Assembly: GCA_002633005.1 (NCBI GenBank)
Contig: NMRA01000029.1
Coordinates: 514,956-566,336, forward strand
DNA from: Phoronis australis
Taxonomy: Eukaryota; Phoronida; Phoronidae
Length of the DNA stretch: 51,381 nt
Reading direction: 5' to 3'
Both the position numbers and the translations under genes were made by a program. Within the stretch, counting starts at the first letter, position 1; each line of letters starts with the position of its first letter. The notes beneath the pieces are model-generated. The model was not told where the DNA came from. It searched no databases and worked only from the letters and a program-made list of their open reading frames with translations. Below, in pieces: positions 36,301 through 45,883 of the stretch.

Positions 36301-39300
36301 AAATAGCTAAAAACAATGACAACGCCGTTCAAGGACAGCGCATACTGTTTTTACGTCTTAATTATCTGAGTTATGCAGACTTCCCACGCATATCTTTAGA
36401 TTTCTTAAACTAGGTATTAACTTCCTACGTCGCTGTTTCAGAGGTTATTTCTGCAAAATGGCCTCTGTGTTCAGATTGACGTTAGGCATGCAGTTTTGAC
36501 AGATGAATGCAACTCTCAAGACTAGCAGGCAAAGTGAACCCACATTGCCAGGAATCAAATGCAACACGTCTCAAATAAACAGCCGGCAACTTTCAAGACT
36601 GTCAGTGCGAGACGAAATAGGCAAATCCAAAATATTCACCGAGAGATATGCAGGCTTCATGCATAGTAGACTAGGTCTACCCTGCATATTCAGCAGCACA
36701 GTGACTTGAAATACTTTTTAGACAAAAATGGGTCTCTGGTTCCAAGAGCACGCCCATCATAAACAAATACCTTCTTTTTACCCACACAAGGTTGTCACCT
36801 TTTTATTGATGCAAAAGTCAATCCCTTTATCAACCGAGTCACATAAGCCGCTAACCCCCATGGGAAGAATCTAGAAGTGAGACTTGCATTCAAATAGGGT
36901 TTTCTACACTTAAATTGGCATGTATCGTTTGCCACCTCATTTCAGCTGGAAGAAAAAAGTCCTTGTTGTTCATCCGCTGTAACATCTGTGCACGCTCAGT
37001 TGCCACACACACAAGTGCAACTCAACAGCCAGGAGTTCAACGTGCGGTGCTACCTACCATCTTTATGACGTCGTCGGGCACCTTTAGCTGAGGTGGGTCG
37101 TGGCATGCGAGCTGGCTGCTCCTGAAAAGGTGACAGGAGCAATGGGTGAACTTCACAGCCATCGTATAATTATGAACAATTACGTTCATTGGTAAGTTTA
37201 CAGATTTTTTCATGCCATTTAAGTCACACAATAGCTATTAAATGTCAATGAGCCAGACCAATTTGGGTCAATTTGTGCAAGGTAGAGAACACAGGTCGCC
37301 TTCACTCATACACATGTAAAGTCCAGCTCAGATACTCATTTGAATCCAATTCTTGGAACTGTTAACTGTGGGTTCTGTGTCGGTTGTAAAGCCAAGGCCC
37401 ATGACCTAGATACTACCACAGTACATTTAGACAGACATGCACCATGAACAACCAAAAATGTCAAAAACAGTGACTGAACCTTTACTGGTGCTACAAAATC
37501 CTACTGTCAACTGATTACCTCATCATAACACCCCAAGTCAACCCCAACAATGCAGGCTGAAGGCTTACCTCTTCATTTTCCCCTGCAGTTCCGTTCACAG
37601 TAGGCTCAGCCTCTGGCTCTGCTTCTTTGGTGGGGGCGTTGTCATCTGTCTTCTCTTTCTCTTTTTCCTTTTTCTATGGAGACGCCAAGGTAAGAGTTAC
37701 AGTGAAACGTTTAACAGGAACTTTCTGCCAACCTTGGATGAGTATGAGAGCAGAGAGTATTGCAGTGTCACATTTCTTCAAGTGTAACAACTGTCAGTGT
37801 TCAACGTTTTGTAATTGCATGACCACTGACCGCACTGTGGACGCACATCAAATGGTACCGGAATTTTCCGTAGATAAGCCCACCCAATGAAATGCCCATG
37901 GGCATTTTCGAAAAAATTATGCCAAATAAATGCCCATGGGCGTTTATTTGGTGTTTCAATTTCTGATGTCAAGTTTTTCCAGATAATGGAGGATATATTT
38001 GGAATGTTTCCACTTAAAAGCCCACTCAGCGTCAGCTTTTTGTCTCAAATTTAGTTTTCTGGAACATTTATCATCTACAAAATCAAGCAAGGTGTTGACG
38101 AACTATGCATTAATTAACATAAAATTTAAAAACATAGTTTTAAGTAAAAAATGTTGAGTCAGCAAAACTATGACTTTCTGTTTACAAGCCCCCTTTTCCG
38201 AATAAACGCCCAGGCGTTTATTTGGGGTTACTTAAAACTCCTGAAAATTTTCATTTTAGGAATACACACCCATGGGTATAAAAATCAGAACAGTTCTCAT
38301 TTGGACATTTCTTTATACTGCCAGCCAACAACACCCACATTTCTTTTAAGAACCCCAATCGTTCATTCTTCATTCAAGATTCTGACAACACACCCTAATC
38401 CCTCTTAGCTCCAAAACATGTTAAACATTCTTCCAATATCTTCATAACAACTCCACCTTTCCTCCAACATATCCGACCCTCCTCTAAGACTCCACAACCC
38501 CAAAAATACCCTATCTTCCTCTAAGACCCCCATATCATATTCAATTTTCTCCAAGACCCCACACCCCAATGCATCAAATCCTACTCTAAGATCCTCGCAT
38601 TATATTCAGCCTTTGCCAGGACTGTCTCAACATGTCCAACCTTCCCAATAGACCTCACACAACACCCAATCATTCTTATAAGTTATAAGACCCTCAACAA
38701 ATCCGACCTTCCCTTAACAGCACACAGCCCACGGCACATCCACAATTTATCTGAAAGTTCCACAACAATGCCAGTCATTCTTTTATGATCTCATAACATC
38801 CTCACGTCACATCAATCCTTCCCCCACAACCCCACAACATATCTTTCCCACGTCACATCTATCCTTCCCCCCACAACCCCACAACATATCTTTCCCACGT
38901 CACATCTATCCTTCCCCCTACATCACCTTTACCTTGTCCTTATCCTTCCGTCGCTCCCTATCTTCCTTCTGTCGCTCCCTGTCTCGCCCCTCCTTGCCTC
39001 CTTCCTTCTCCTCTTTCTTGTTCTCTTTCTCTCGTTCCTTTGCACTATCCCTGTCCTTCCTGTCACGGCTACGCTCCCGATCCTTGTCCCGATCCTTTCG
39101 GTCATCCTTGCTCTGCGACCGCTTACTGTCTTCAGCGCTGTTTTTCCGGTCAGCGCTACTCTTGCGATCTGTTTTTTCCTAGAGACAAAAAGCTGCATCA
39201 ACCGAGAGTTATCCATGAATGATAAATTACCTTAAGTTTTTTCTGCATTTCGCATCCAAAATAGAACACATAACACTCTCATTCAATTGCTTCTACTGAC

Positions 39301-42300
39301 AAGTTAGAATAGATCCACATTTCAAATAAAAAATGAGTGTTATCTACAGACCACAGAATAAATTTTCCTCAGCATTTAATGTCCAAAATATACCTGAGAC
39401 CACTCTTTACTTTGTTGCTTCAGCTGACAAAATTTGATTCATGTACCAAATAAAAACAGACAGACTGTTCAGTTTACCATCACAATGTCCAATGTAGAAA
39501 AAGGCTTACATCTTTGTCCTTCCGTCGTCGCCTGTCTGAGCTGGTATCTCTGTCTTTATTCCTGTCTTTTTTAGAAGCACTGGGTGGTTTACCGTCACCC
39601 TTGGAATCTGTCTTTTCCCCACCAAGAACTTTACTGACATATTCATCGTTATTTACCTAAAATAATTGTTAAAACACAGTAAAAATACAAAAAATGTGCT
39701 CATAGGGGCAGCTGAAAAGTAGCAGAAAGACGACTGTCTGGGAGATTGGCCATTTAACTCTGGAGATCGACCAACACTTGTCTTCATCATTTAATTTAAG
39801 TCAAAACAATTGAATACATATTTGACACATGACTACATCACAAGCCAAAAACCAGCACAAGTTAGTTGTTTAGAAGACTGCATGGCAACAGTCACTTACA
39901 AGGGTCCCGGATTTTTGAGAACCAGTTTAAAGCCCGTTATTTAGTGGAGAAAACTGGTTATCACAATGCAGGGACCCCTGTAAGCGACTTTTACAGACTG
40001 ACTTTCATTATAACTTCCCCACTGTATTTAACACAGAAACTCATCAAGATCACAATAAATGGACCTTTAGATGACTTACATTTTTACTGACTGCTTCAGC
40101 CAATGCTTGCAGAAACTCATTGGTCTTCTCAGGTTCATGACCGGCCACTATCTTGCTTGGTCGTGCGGACACCTGCCGGCCAATGACCATACCTAAAAGT
40201 ACACATTACCCAGGCATGAACAAGTCAAGGGTGCAGCTTTTGTACCACCCAGGGTGGCAAGTGGTTATGCGGTGAACTCTGGAGGGTAGAATACTACAGT
40301 ATGTAGGAATACTATGTATGTAGGATACTACAGTATGTAGGAATACTATGTACGTAGAATACTACAGTATGTAGGAATACTATGTATGTAGGATACTACA
40401 GTATGTAGGAATACTATGTATGCAGAATACTACAGTATGTAGGAATACTATGTATGTAGAATACTACAGTATGTAGGATACTACAGTATGTAGGAATACT
40501 ATGTATGTAGAATACTACAGTATGTAGGAATACTATGTATGTAGGATACTACAGTATGTAGGAATACTATGTACGTAGAGTACTACAGTATGTAGGAATA
40601 ATATGTATGTAGAATACTACAGTATGTAGGAATACTATGTATGTAGAATACTACAGTATGTAGGAATACTATGTATNGAAAACAGAATAAAATGAAATTG
40701 CCACTTAAGTGGGGCACAGTGTCCGTTGGATCCGCCTGAAAGTCGTTGAAATCTGTTGTTATCTTCATTACAAATACACTCACTAAATTTAATAAAGATC
40801 CTGCAGTGGGTTTAGGAGATACAGCTATAGGCACAAAACAAAACAAAACAAAACTACCACTAGGAGGAGCCACAGTAGTCAGTCGCCATCATCAAACGGT
40901 TGACAGAAGGGTGGACGCCAAAAACAAGATTCGGCCAGGTGGCGCAAAATACCTCGATTCCATCCAAAAACAGGAGGATAGCGTCACCTCACCAATAGAT
41001 GCCTAAATTCAAAATGTTTTGAAAATCTGTTGAGGACCTTTGAACATACAGAATTAAACGTAAAAAAATGAAATTGTCAATAGGGGGCACACCAGCAGTC
41101 AGATCCGTCCAAAAGTTGTCATCGTTCATTGCCTAAATCATATAAATACACTCTCTAAATTTAGTAAAGATCCTGCTTACGGTTTAGGAGATACAGGCAT
41201 AGGCGCAAAAAACAAAACTGCGACTAGGAGGCACCACTGTATTTGAAGTTGTCGGAAAATCATCATCAGCCGTCCACTTCACAGTATGAACGTACATGCC
41301 AATTTTCATAACCATTCTTCGAGCGGTTTGGATGATAGAGGGGTGGACGCAAAAATCATACTAGAAAACAGTAAAAATGGCCACTAGGTGCCGCAATCTA
41401 CGTCGCATCCATCCAAAAACGGGAGAACAACATCATCTCACAAATACGTGCCTGCAAATTGAATTTTATGAAAATCCGTTGAGGACTTTTGAAGATACAG
41501 AGGTAAACGTAAAAAAACTAAAATTGCCACATTGGGGCACACCGGTAGTCGGATCCGTCCGAAAGTAGTCATCATCTGTTGTCAACGTCATATAAATACA
41601 CTTCCTTAATTTAGTAATGATCCCTCAAACGGTTTAGGAGATACAGCCGTAAGTGCAAAAAAACAAAACTGCCACTAGGAGGCGCCACAGCAGTGTAAAT
41701 GGTCGGAAAATCACCGTCAGCCATCCACTTCATAGTAAGAACATACATGCTAATTTTCACAATCATCCTTTAAGCGCTTTGGTTGATAGAGGGGTGGACG
41801 CAAAAAACAGACTCAAAAACAGTAAAAATGGCCACTAGGTGACGCAAACTAAGTTGAACCCATCCAAAAACGGGAGGACAGCGTCATCTCACTAATAGGT
41901 GCCTATTTACCAAATTTTATGAAAATCCGTTGAGGACTTTTGAAGATACAGAGGTAAACGTAAGAAACTAAAATTGCCACTAGGGGGCACACTGGTAGTC
42001 TGATCCGTTCGAAAGTTCACTCATGCCGTCCCATTCATGGAAGGAAAACATATGCAAAATTTCATGAACATAAATTAAGACGTTTTTGAGATAGAGCAGC
42101 GGACGCCGGACGGAGATGACAGCATAATGCGTCCACATATAAATATGTGGGCACATAAAAACACATCGACTTCGCAACCATGATAAAAGCGACAGCTTAT
42201 CCGAATGACAACCTATGTACAAGTTATGTAACCAGAAACGAAGGAAATGTGACAACTTATTCAGACTAAGGAGTTATTTTTAATTAGAGATGAGTACAGC

Positions 42301-45300
42301 GAGGCAGCATGTATTAAGGTTTTGTGGGATCCTGGAAAAATTCCAAATCTGACTCACTTCGGAACATCATACCTCAGAAATGGCTGACCAGATTCGGATG
42401 AAACTTTCAGAGAGCATCTCTTATGCAGTTCTCCAACACGCTTTGAAATTGTTTTTAAAATGTTTCTGTTTTGTACAAGATATCAAAAATTAACTTTTTA
42501 TGATTGTTTAACACGAAAATGAAATATTTTAGAAAACTGTTATAGCCTTTTAGAGATCTTATCTTGAAAATTTCTATCAAATAAAATTTGGCTGCTATCA
42601 ATGTGCATTTCTTTTCAGGTAAATTTTACTGTCCATACATGAGTGTTCAAATTTGAGCAACCTCTTCTGATTAAGGCCCAATTTTTAAAGTGACGGGCAC
42701 AAAGTTTTAAGCAGGCGTATGTCCCTCAGGCAAGCTCGTCCCCAATGTCCGGCAATCCATGCAGCCACTTGTAGTCCCTGGCAACATCATTTGCACAGAC
42801 AAATTTATGCTTTTAGCTGTGTTTTGAATTTATGCATGTTTACTGATTGATGTAGGTTGCAGTGGCGACTCTGGGCGCATGACTTTATTGGTAAGATTTG
42901 AATTGGATTGCAACATTGGAAATTACTAAAAAATACCAAGTGTCGCTTTATGACAACTTACAAACTATTTTAAATTTCTGAATTTTCATTTTCATTTGAG
43001 TAATTTTAAATGGAATTGCACGCCAGCACGTTAACTAGGTGAAGAATCACTATGGCATCAAGGTTCCACATTCCTACGGTTGATTCCAAATATGGAGTCT
43101 CAGATAAAAACTTAAACAACGTGGTTATTCTTGAAACTCCTAAATTTACATAAAATTATGCCATGTTTCTAAAAATTTAATGTATCAAATAATGAAACAA
43201 ATAACTCCCTTTTCTCACACAACACGACAACTAGTACTCACCCACTAGATCTATTGCCTTCTGTAGAAAAGCTATTTTTGCTTCTTTATCCTGAAAAAAT
43301 CATCACCAATCATGACCTTCACCTTGATGTTTTTTATCAGTATGTCAAAAGATCCACTTATCATGAGTCGTCACTTTGTCTGCTCTAGTTGAACTTAAGA
43401 GTTAATAAGACATGGAGACTTAAAAATATCAATTTTAAATACTCGTCCAGAAAAAAGAACTTGAACATCATTTTCTAAGGGTCCAACAATGAATGACATA
43501 TCTGATAACACCAATAACTTTCCATAGTTTGCAGTTACCTTTATGTTATCTGAGCTAAGGTCCGAGTCTTCATATAAACCTTTCATGAAACCTGTGGTCT
43601 TGATTACCTAGAATCATAACAGAAAGAACCTTCAGTAACAGAGTGCAGAAAATGATCTTCCAGTTTCCACGGCAACATATAAATGCTAATGTTGCGAACA
43701 GATGCAAACCTGACAAAGAGGTAGAGAATGTTTGTCTAAAGATTACCCATCAATTCAATCTCCTTATTGATATGCCTATTTAACGTTTTCTAGTAAGTAC
43801 TCGTCGTGGAATAACTCTAATACGTCCGAGTATGAAACACTTTGCGAATTTTTGGAATGAAACAATCAATGTTTCGATGCGAGCTTATAGAAACTTGGCC
43901 TTGCAAATATCATGTGACCAAATTTTGAGCTACCCACAATCCTAAGGTGAGGTAGTTGTTTTGGTCAAAGTCAAGACTACGCATCAGTGTCACATGATCC
44001 CACATTACATCTGCGGCAGAATCAACGGAATATGTTGTGGTGTGAGCATTAAACAAAAACAACGAAATTTCCCTCGCTGTTTGTGGGTTATTTCAGGACA
44101 GACTTGAATCATTTTTGTTTGGAAATCTTAAAATGTGGTAGTCTTGGAGAGTAGAACTGTGAATAAGTGGGGTGAAACCTGTACCTTCTCAAAAAACAGT
44201 CATGATACGAAATGAAAATCATAAACAATGTTTCAATTAGCATACTACCACTGCATTGAATGTAAAAAGCACACACACCAGTAGCACATTGAAACAATGG
44301 CACACACACCAGTAGCACATTGAAACCTGCTGCAATAAAATGCCAGTAGTGACGGTACTTGTTAAGAATGCAAAGTTTAAACCGTCTTCAGATTTATTCC
44401 TCCACAGAAAAGGTATTTAACTAGAGCAAATTTACTGGTTCCCTCTAGTCATGGGAGGTATTTGCAGGGAGGTGACTCCGAGTGCTTAAGCTGATAATAT
44501 ACAGTGAGGCGGTAATAGAATGTAATGAGCATGCAAATGCTTTTTGGCCGATCGATTAAGGGACGTGATTCTGGAGCCTAGGGCCACGAGTTTCATTCCT
44601 AGTACATATATGATTTTACAACACCCAACAGACTCAAAGCAGCACAGAAGTACCACACAGCTGCGAGATGCCCAAGACGGGGAGTCAGGGACAGAGAGGG
44701 AGCAGGCTTGATGGCAAATTCCAGGATGAGCAGAGCAGGGACTCTTCAACTCCGAGCGGTGTCCTTAATTCCGCATGACTCTGAAGAAGCTGATGAGATG
44801 TACTTAAGTTTGCTTCACTCACTTGACCTTGCAACACTTAAGTAAAGGGTTTTGAGTTGGTCACCCTTAGCCCATGTGTATCAGAGTGGTAAAGAATTAG
44901 ACAATTTTTGCATCGCACTCTAAGGGGACCCAACAAATAGAATGGCAAAATCTGTGGTTGATACTAAATTTAAGCCACACAAACTATTCACAAACTTTGT
45001 TTTTTTTATCCGATCTCGCATTTGCTGGTTAGTCGATGCTGGGCTATTCAGCCATGCGATACATGGCATTAAGGATTTAATAGTAATAACTTATAACTAA
45101 CAGTATCAATACTGACTTTGGCCCAGCTTGGGACCTTGCAAATTATCAGATTTTTCTTGACATCATTGGCTTTCTTAAAAGTTAAGTACTCCGCGACTGA
45201 GCTTATGTAATATACTTGTCAAAAAGAAAAATGAGTGTGAGCCAATACTAAATTTTTGTTTCAAAAATCAAGTCGGCATCTCCTGAAAATATTAGTTTTA

Positions 45301-45688
45301 ACATGTCTTACTTTACCGTCCACATACGTGGGCAGTGCACATGAAATGGCCGACGAAAACACCATGTCATGAGACTTTCCCATTGAAAAATTCATAGACT
45401 AGTTATGATTCATGGTCGAACGTCTTATTAAGTCGGACTTCACAGCGGTTTTTGTACTCTCAGCAGATTAGCAGACATACAGTAGCATGGCCATTATTTC
45501 CCCATTCCAAATACCAAAAATAATCACCGATACTGCAACGCTCGTATTTACCACGGTTTACTCACCGAAGTCATAACATCGTGTAAAAACCGAAACGGTG
45601 GTCTGTTCAGGAGCTTTTCTGTCATCGGTGGTTTTTTGATAATTTTACCCAAGGTGTCTTGGGTTTTCTTAATCACTTTGTCATCCAT
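27193..45688 (-). CDS. TRAF3IP1: TRAF3-interacting protein 1 (IFT54 / MIP-T3), IFT-B subunit
   Basis: Fifteen exons join in frame to 1758 bases, 585 residues, slightly shorter than the vertebrate protein. The N-terminal CH-like domain (about 1-120) carries family blocks [50 protein letters not shown] and [20 protein letters not shown] Lys/Arg/Asp/Glu-rich linker follows (about 135-285), then [29 protein letters not shown] and a C-terminal coiled coil (about 460-585) with [18 protein letters not shown]. In the known family the N-terminus binds tubulin, the coiled coil pairs with IFT20, and the protein works in intraflagellar transport at the ciliary base and axoneme; it also binds TRAF3 in vertebrates. 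All intron phases agree and all splice sites are GT-AG. No internal stop or frameshift. Confidence 0.97.
27903..28126 (-). CDS. TRAF3IP1: TRAF3IP1 exon 14 (coiled coil)
   Basis: Residues 460-534. Contains [36 protein letters not shown] and [13 protein letters not shown], the most conserved IFT54 block. Donor CAGAG|GTGGGT, phase 2. Confidence 0.96.
28413..28535 (-). CDS. TRAF3IP1: TRAF3IP1 exon 13
   Basis: Residues 419-459, phase 0 on both sides. Holds the conserved [17 protein letters not shown] motif. Confidence 0.95.
28778..28862 (+). repeat. Short repeat R3, copy 1
   Basis: gtcacttacaggggc ... ccagaaccact ... aaaatgcaggtccca ... aatgac, a shorter relative of 39891-39992. Confidence 0.5.
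29733..29768. repeat. Short perfect-arm hairpin
   Basis: agtttattttggca and tgccaaaataaact form a 14-bp stem with a small cgtttaaca-like loop, in intron 12. Confidence 0.7.
30323..30437 (-). CDS. TRAF3IP1: TRAF3IP1 exon 12
   Basis: Residues 380-418: [20 protein letters not shown], then [15 protein letters not shown]. Acidic, matching the vertebrate 'NEEDDQFVVEAAPQ' type segment. Confidence 0.94.
30438..31791. other. TRAF3IP1 intron 11
   Basis: Noncoding; contains R1 copy D near its 3' part. Confidence 0.5.
31130..31260 (+). repeat. Interspersed repeat family R1, copy D (TRAF3IP1 intron 11)
   Basis: Contains gatgggatagacttcttgaa, identical to the corresponding block of copy B, plus agatatcggtttcacgacc and caaaatccgt. 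Confidence 0.65.
31792..31878 (-). CDS. TRAF3IP1: TRAF3IP1 exon 11
   Basis: Residues 351-380 with [16 protein letters not shown], a diagnostic IFT54 motif. Acceptor gttgcag, donor GCAAG|GTATGA, phase 2 on both sides. Confidence 0.96.
31879..32391. other. TRAF3IP1 intron 10 with TATTG microsatellite
   Basis: Noncoding; holds a (tattg)n run at 32222-32282. Confidence 0.6.
32222..32282. repeat. (TATTG)n microsatellite
   Basis: About twelve near-perfect pentanucleotide units. Confidence 0.9.
32392..32494 (-). CDS. TRAF3IP1: TRAF3IP1 exon 10
   Basis: Residues 317-351, Asp/Glu/Arg-rich then [11 protein letters not shown]. Of several possible donors only GCAGC|GTACGT (phase 2) keeps the frame into exon 11, so it was chosen. 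Confidence 0.9.
32495..32975. other. TRAF3IP1 intron 9, distal part
   Basis: Noncoding. The minus-strand frames at 32626-32986 are hydrophobic but unsupported by splice sites or family resemblance. Confidence 0.4.
32976..33844. repeat. First copy of an 869-bp duplication ending at an assembly seam
   Basis: 32976-33844 and 33846-34714 are the same length and nearly identical (a few percent substitutions and small indels). They are separated only by the single N at 33845. The end of the first matches the end of the second, so this is best read as an unmerged contig or haplotype overlap rather than a biological tandem duplication. Confidence 0.85.
33593..33800 (+). pseudogene. THAP-domain fragment, first (seam) copy
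   Basis: ATG 33593 opens [12 protein letters not shown], then [13 protein letters not shown] (C2CH zinc-finger start and FPKD/W core of a THAP domain). The matching end of the domain, [15 protein letters not shown], is in another frame, so the domain is frameshifted. Confidence 0.7.
33845..33845. other. Single-N assembly seam between duplicated contig ends
   Basis: One N joins 33844 to 33846. The sequence after it restarts at the equivalent of 32976. Confidence 0.85.
34195..35496 (+). mobile_element. Kolobok-like DNA transposon remnant (THAP, TTAA target site)
   Basis: Flanked by TTAA at 34191-34194 and 35497-35500. Terminal inverted repeats start AGGCGAAAGCAACC on the left and read AGGCGAAGGCAACC from the right. 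They extend about 250 bases inward with diverged but clear identity (34195-34460 against 35496-35235). The interior encodes a frameshifted THAP domain. TTAA target duplications plus an N-terminal THAP domain are features of the Kolobok superfamily. At 1.3 kb it lacks a transposase catalytic core, so it is nonautonomous. It sits in TRAF3IP1 intron 9, opposite in orientation to the gene. Its left end is also present in the seam copy from 33326. Confidence 0.75.
34465..35127 (+). pseudogene. Broken THAP-domain protein of the Kolobok-like element
   Basis: [12 protein letters not shown] at 34465, a 2-base deletion relative to the seam copy within the FPKDD region, [12 protein letters not shown] in another frame near 34640-34670, then [20 protein letters not shown] in a third frame. 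That last frame continues to 35125 as a Ser/Thr/Pro-rich stretch. The C2CH ligands are therefore spread over several frames. No transposase catalytic region follows. Not restored here. Confidence 0.65.
35501..35782. other. TRAF3IP1 intron 9, proximal part
   Basis: Noncoding sequence between the transposon and exon 9. Confidence 0.5.
35783..35815 (-). CDS. TRAF3IP1: TRAF3IP1 exon 9 (33-base microexon)
   Basis: Encodes [10 protein letters not shown] with split Gly/Asp codons at both ends. Acceptor ttttgcag, donor GATG|GTAAGT, phase 1 on both sides. It can be skipped without a frame shift. The call rests on splice sites and phase, not on strong homology. Confidence 0.75.
35816..37057. other. 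TRAF3IP1 intron 8
   Basis: Noncoding; nothing distinctive recognised. Confidence 0.45.
37058..37121 (-). CDS. TRAF3IP1: TRAF3IP1 exon 8
   Basis: Encodes [20 protein letters not shown], a basic Pro/Arg segment resembling the MPRP/RPxSA motif repeated in exon 11. Acceptor ttttcag, donor GATG|GTAGGT, phase 1. Confidence 0.85.
37569..37673 (-). CDS. TRAF3IP1: TRAF3IP1 exon 7
   Basis: Residues 250-284, [10 protein letters not shown] then Glu/Pro-rich ending ENEE. Acceptor catag, donor GAG|GTAAGC, phase 0. Confidence 0.9.
37674..38932. other. TRAF3IP1 intron 6, strand-asymmetric
   Basis: 38330-38932 is almost free of G on the plus strand, so the transcribed RNA is G/A-rich with many GGGG runs. 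It includes a 46-bp unit repeated at about 38822-38915. 37886-38285 carries several CCCATGGG-centred palindromes. Confidence 0.7.
38810..38920. repeat. 46-bp tandem duplication
   Basis: The unit acatctatccttccccccac, aaccccacaacatatctttc, ccacgtc recurs about two and a half times just downstream (in transcript sense) of the exon 6 donor. Confidence 0.8.
38933..39178 (-). CDS. TRAF3IP1: TRAF3IP1 exon 6 (charged linker)
   Basis: Residues 168-249, nearly all Lys, Arg, Asp, Glu and Ser (for example [20 protein letters not shown]). This is the expected low-complexity linker of the family. Phase 0 on both sides. Confidence 0.93.
39510..39656 (-). CDS. TRAF3IP1: TRAF3IP1 exon 5
   Basis: Residues 119-167: [20 protein letters not shown] (compare the family's VLxGEK) then Lys/Arg/Asp-rich. 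Acceptor ttag, donor GAT|GTAAGC, phase 0. Confidence 0.94.
39891..39992 (+). repeat. Short inverted-repeat element R3, copy 2
   Basis: gtcacttacaagggtccc at the left pairs with gggacccctgtaagcgac at the right. Between them lies an inner hairpin (accagttt ... aaactggt). Related to 28778-28862. Confidence 0.6.
40080..40192 (-). CDS. TRAF3IP1: TRAF3IP1 exon 4
   Basis: Residues 81-118 with [20 protein letters not shown], one of the most conserved IFT54 stretches. Acceptor ttttag, donor AAT|GTAAGT. Confidence 0.96.
40289..40676. repeat. 35-bp minisatellite in TRAF3IP1 intron 3
   Basis: About eleven units made of two related halves, gaatactacagtatgtag and gaatactatgtatgtag, with occasional half-unit losses. 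The array ends abruptly at the N at 40677, so its true length is unknown. Confidence 0.9.
40677..40677. other. Single-N assembly seam at the minisatellite edge
   Basis: One N directly at the end of the tandem array, a typical repeat-induced contig break. Confidence 0.7.
40745..42115 (+). repeat. 450-bp higher-order tandem array with CTCF-core-like motifs
   Basis: About three units of 450 bases, each built from three related modules of about 145, 145 and 160 bases. Each module contains one copy or decayed copy of CCACTAGGNGGCNC: 40857, 40935 (deleted), 41077, 41221, 41381, 41527, 41672, 41832 and 41977. Matching positions in successive units are 450-451 bases apart. Shared flanks include gaaaatccgttgaggac, aggagatacag and gaggggtggacgc. 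The array lies in TRAF3IP1 intron 3. Confidence 0.8.
42116..43241. other. TRAF3IP1 intron 3, remaining part
   Basis: Noncoding; nothing distinctive recognised. Confidence 0.45.
43242..43290 (-). CDS. TRAF3IP1: TRAF3IP1 exon 3
   Basis: Residues 65-81, [17 protein letters not shown], an invariant core of the family's CH-like domain. Donor GTGG|GTGAGT, phase 1. Confidence 0.95.
43539..43607 (-). CDS. TRAF3IP1: TRAF3IP1 exon 2
   Basis: Residues 42-64, [20 protein letters not shown] then NIK. Acceptor ctag, donor AAG|GTAACT, phase 0 on both sides. Confidence 0.96.
43608..45565. other. TRAF3IP1 intron 1
   Basis: Noncoding. Contains a 27-base block duplicated with 31-base period at 44269-44295 and 44300-44326 (cacacaccagtagcacattg), and a weak tRNA-like relic near 44545-44620. 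Confidence 0.5.
45566..45688 (-). CDS. TRAF3IP1: TRAF3IP1 exon 1 (N-terminus)
   Basis: ATG 45688-45686 gives [20 protein letters not shown] and [20 protein letters not shown]. The start matches the N-terminus of known IFT54 proteins. Donor TCG|GTGAGT, phase 0. An overlapping upstream frame ends at 45673. Confidence 0.96.
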
Positions 45689-45882
45689 GATGACAGACAG
45701 TCAATGAAGCACCACAAAAGCACGTTTCTGTCAAAATTCGCACTTAAAAGTTCCCATTGGTACAGTATTTTTCCTGCCGAGTGAAGTGATCTCTCAAATA
45801 AATTTTCGTCCAGTCGGAATTCTATCCCATAATGCTTTTCGCGAGCTTGCGCAATTTGGGATTTCCGCTTGTATGGCGTCAT
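45673..45882 (-). promoter_or_regulatory. TRAF3IP1: Possible upstream ORF overlapping the TRAF3IP1 start
   Basis: A 69-codon frame begins ATG 45882-45880 and ends at a TGA (45675-45673) just inside the main coding region, in a different frame. If the transcript starts upstream of 45882 it would reduce initiation at the TRAF3IP1 start. The peptide has no recognised domain. It could also be partly promoter DNA. Confidence 0.3.
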
Positions 45883-45883
45883 G

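Noticed and set aside
40289-40676. CRISPR-like regularly repeated sequence
   Set aside because: Units are contiguous with no unique spacers, in an animal intron; it is a minisatellite.
44545-44620. Another tRNA-like segment in TRAF3IP1 intron 1
   Set aside because: Only loose resemblance to A and B boxes; too degenerate to call as a gene or SINE.
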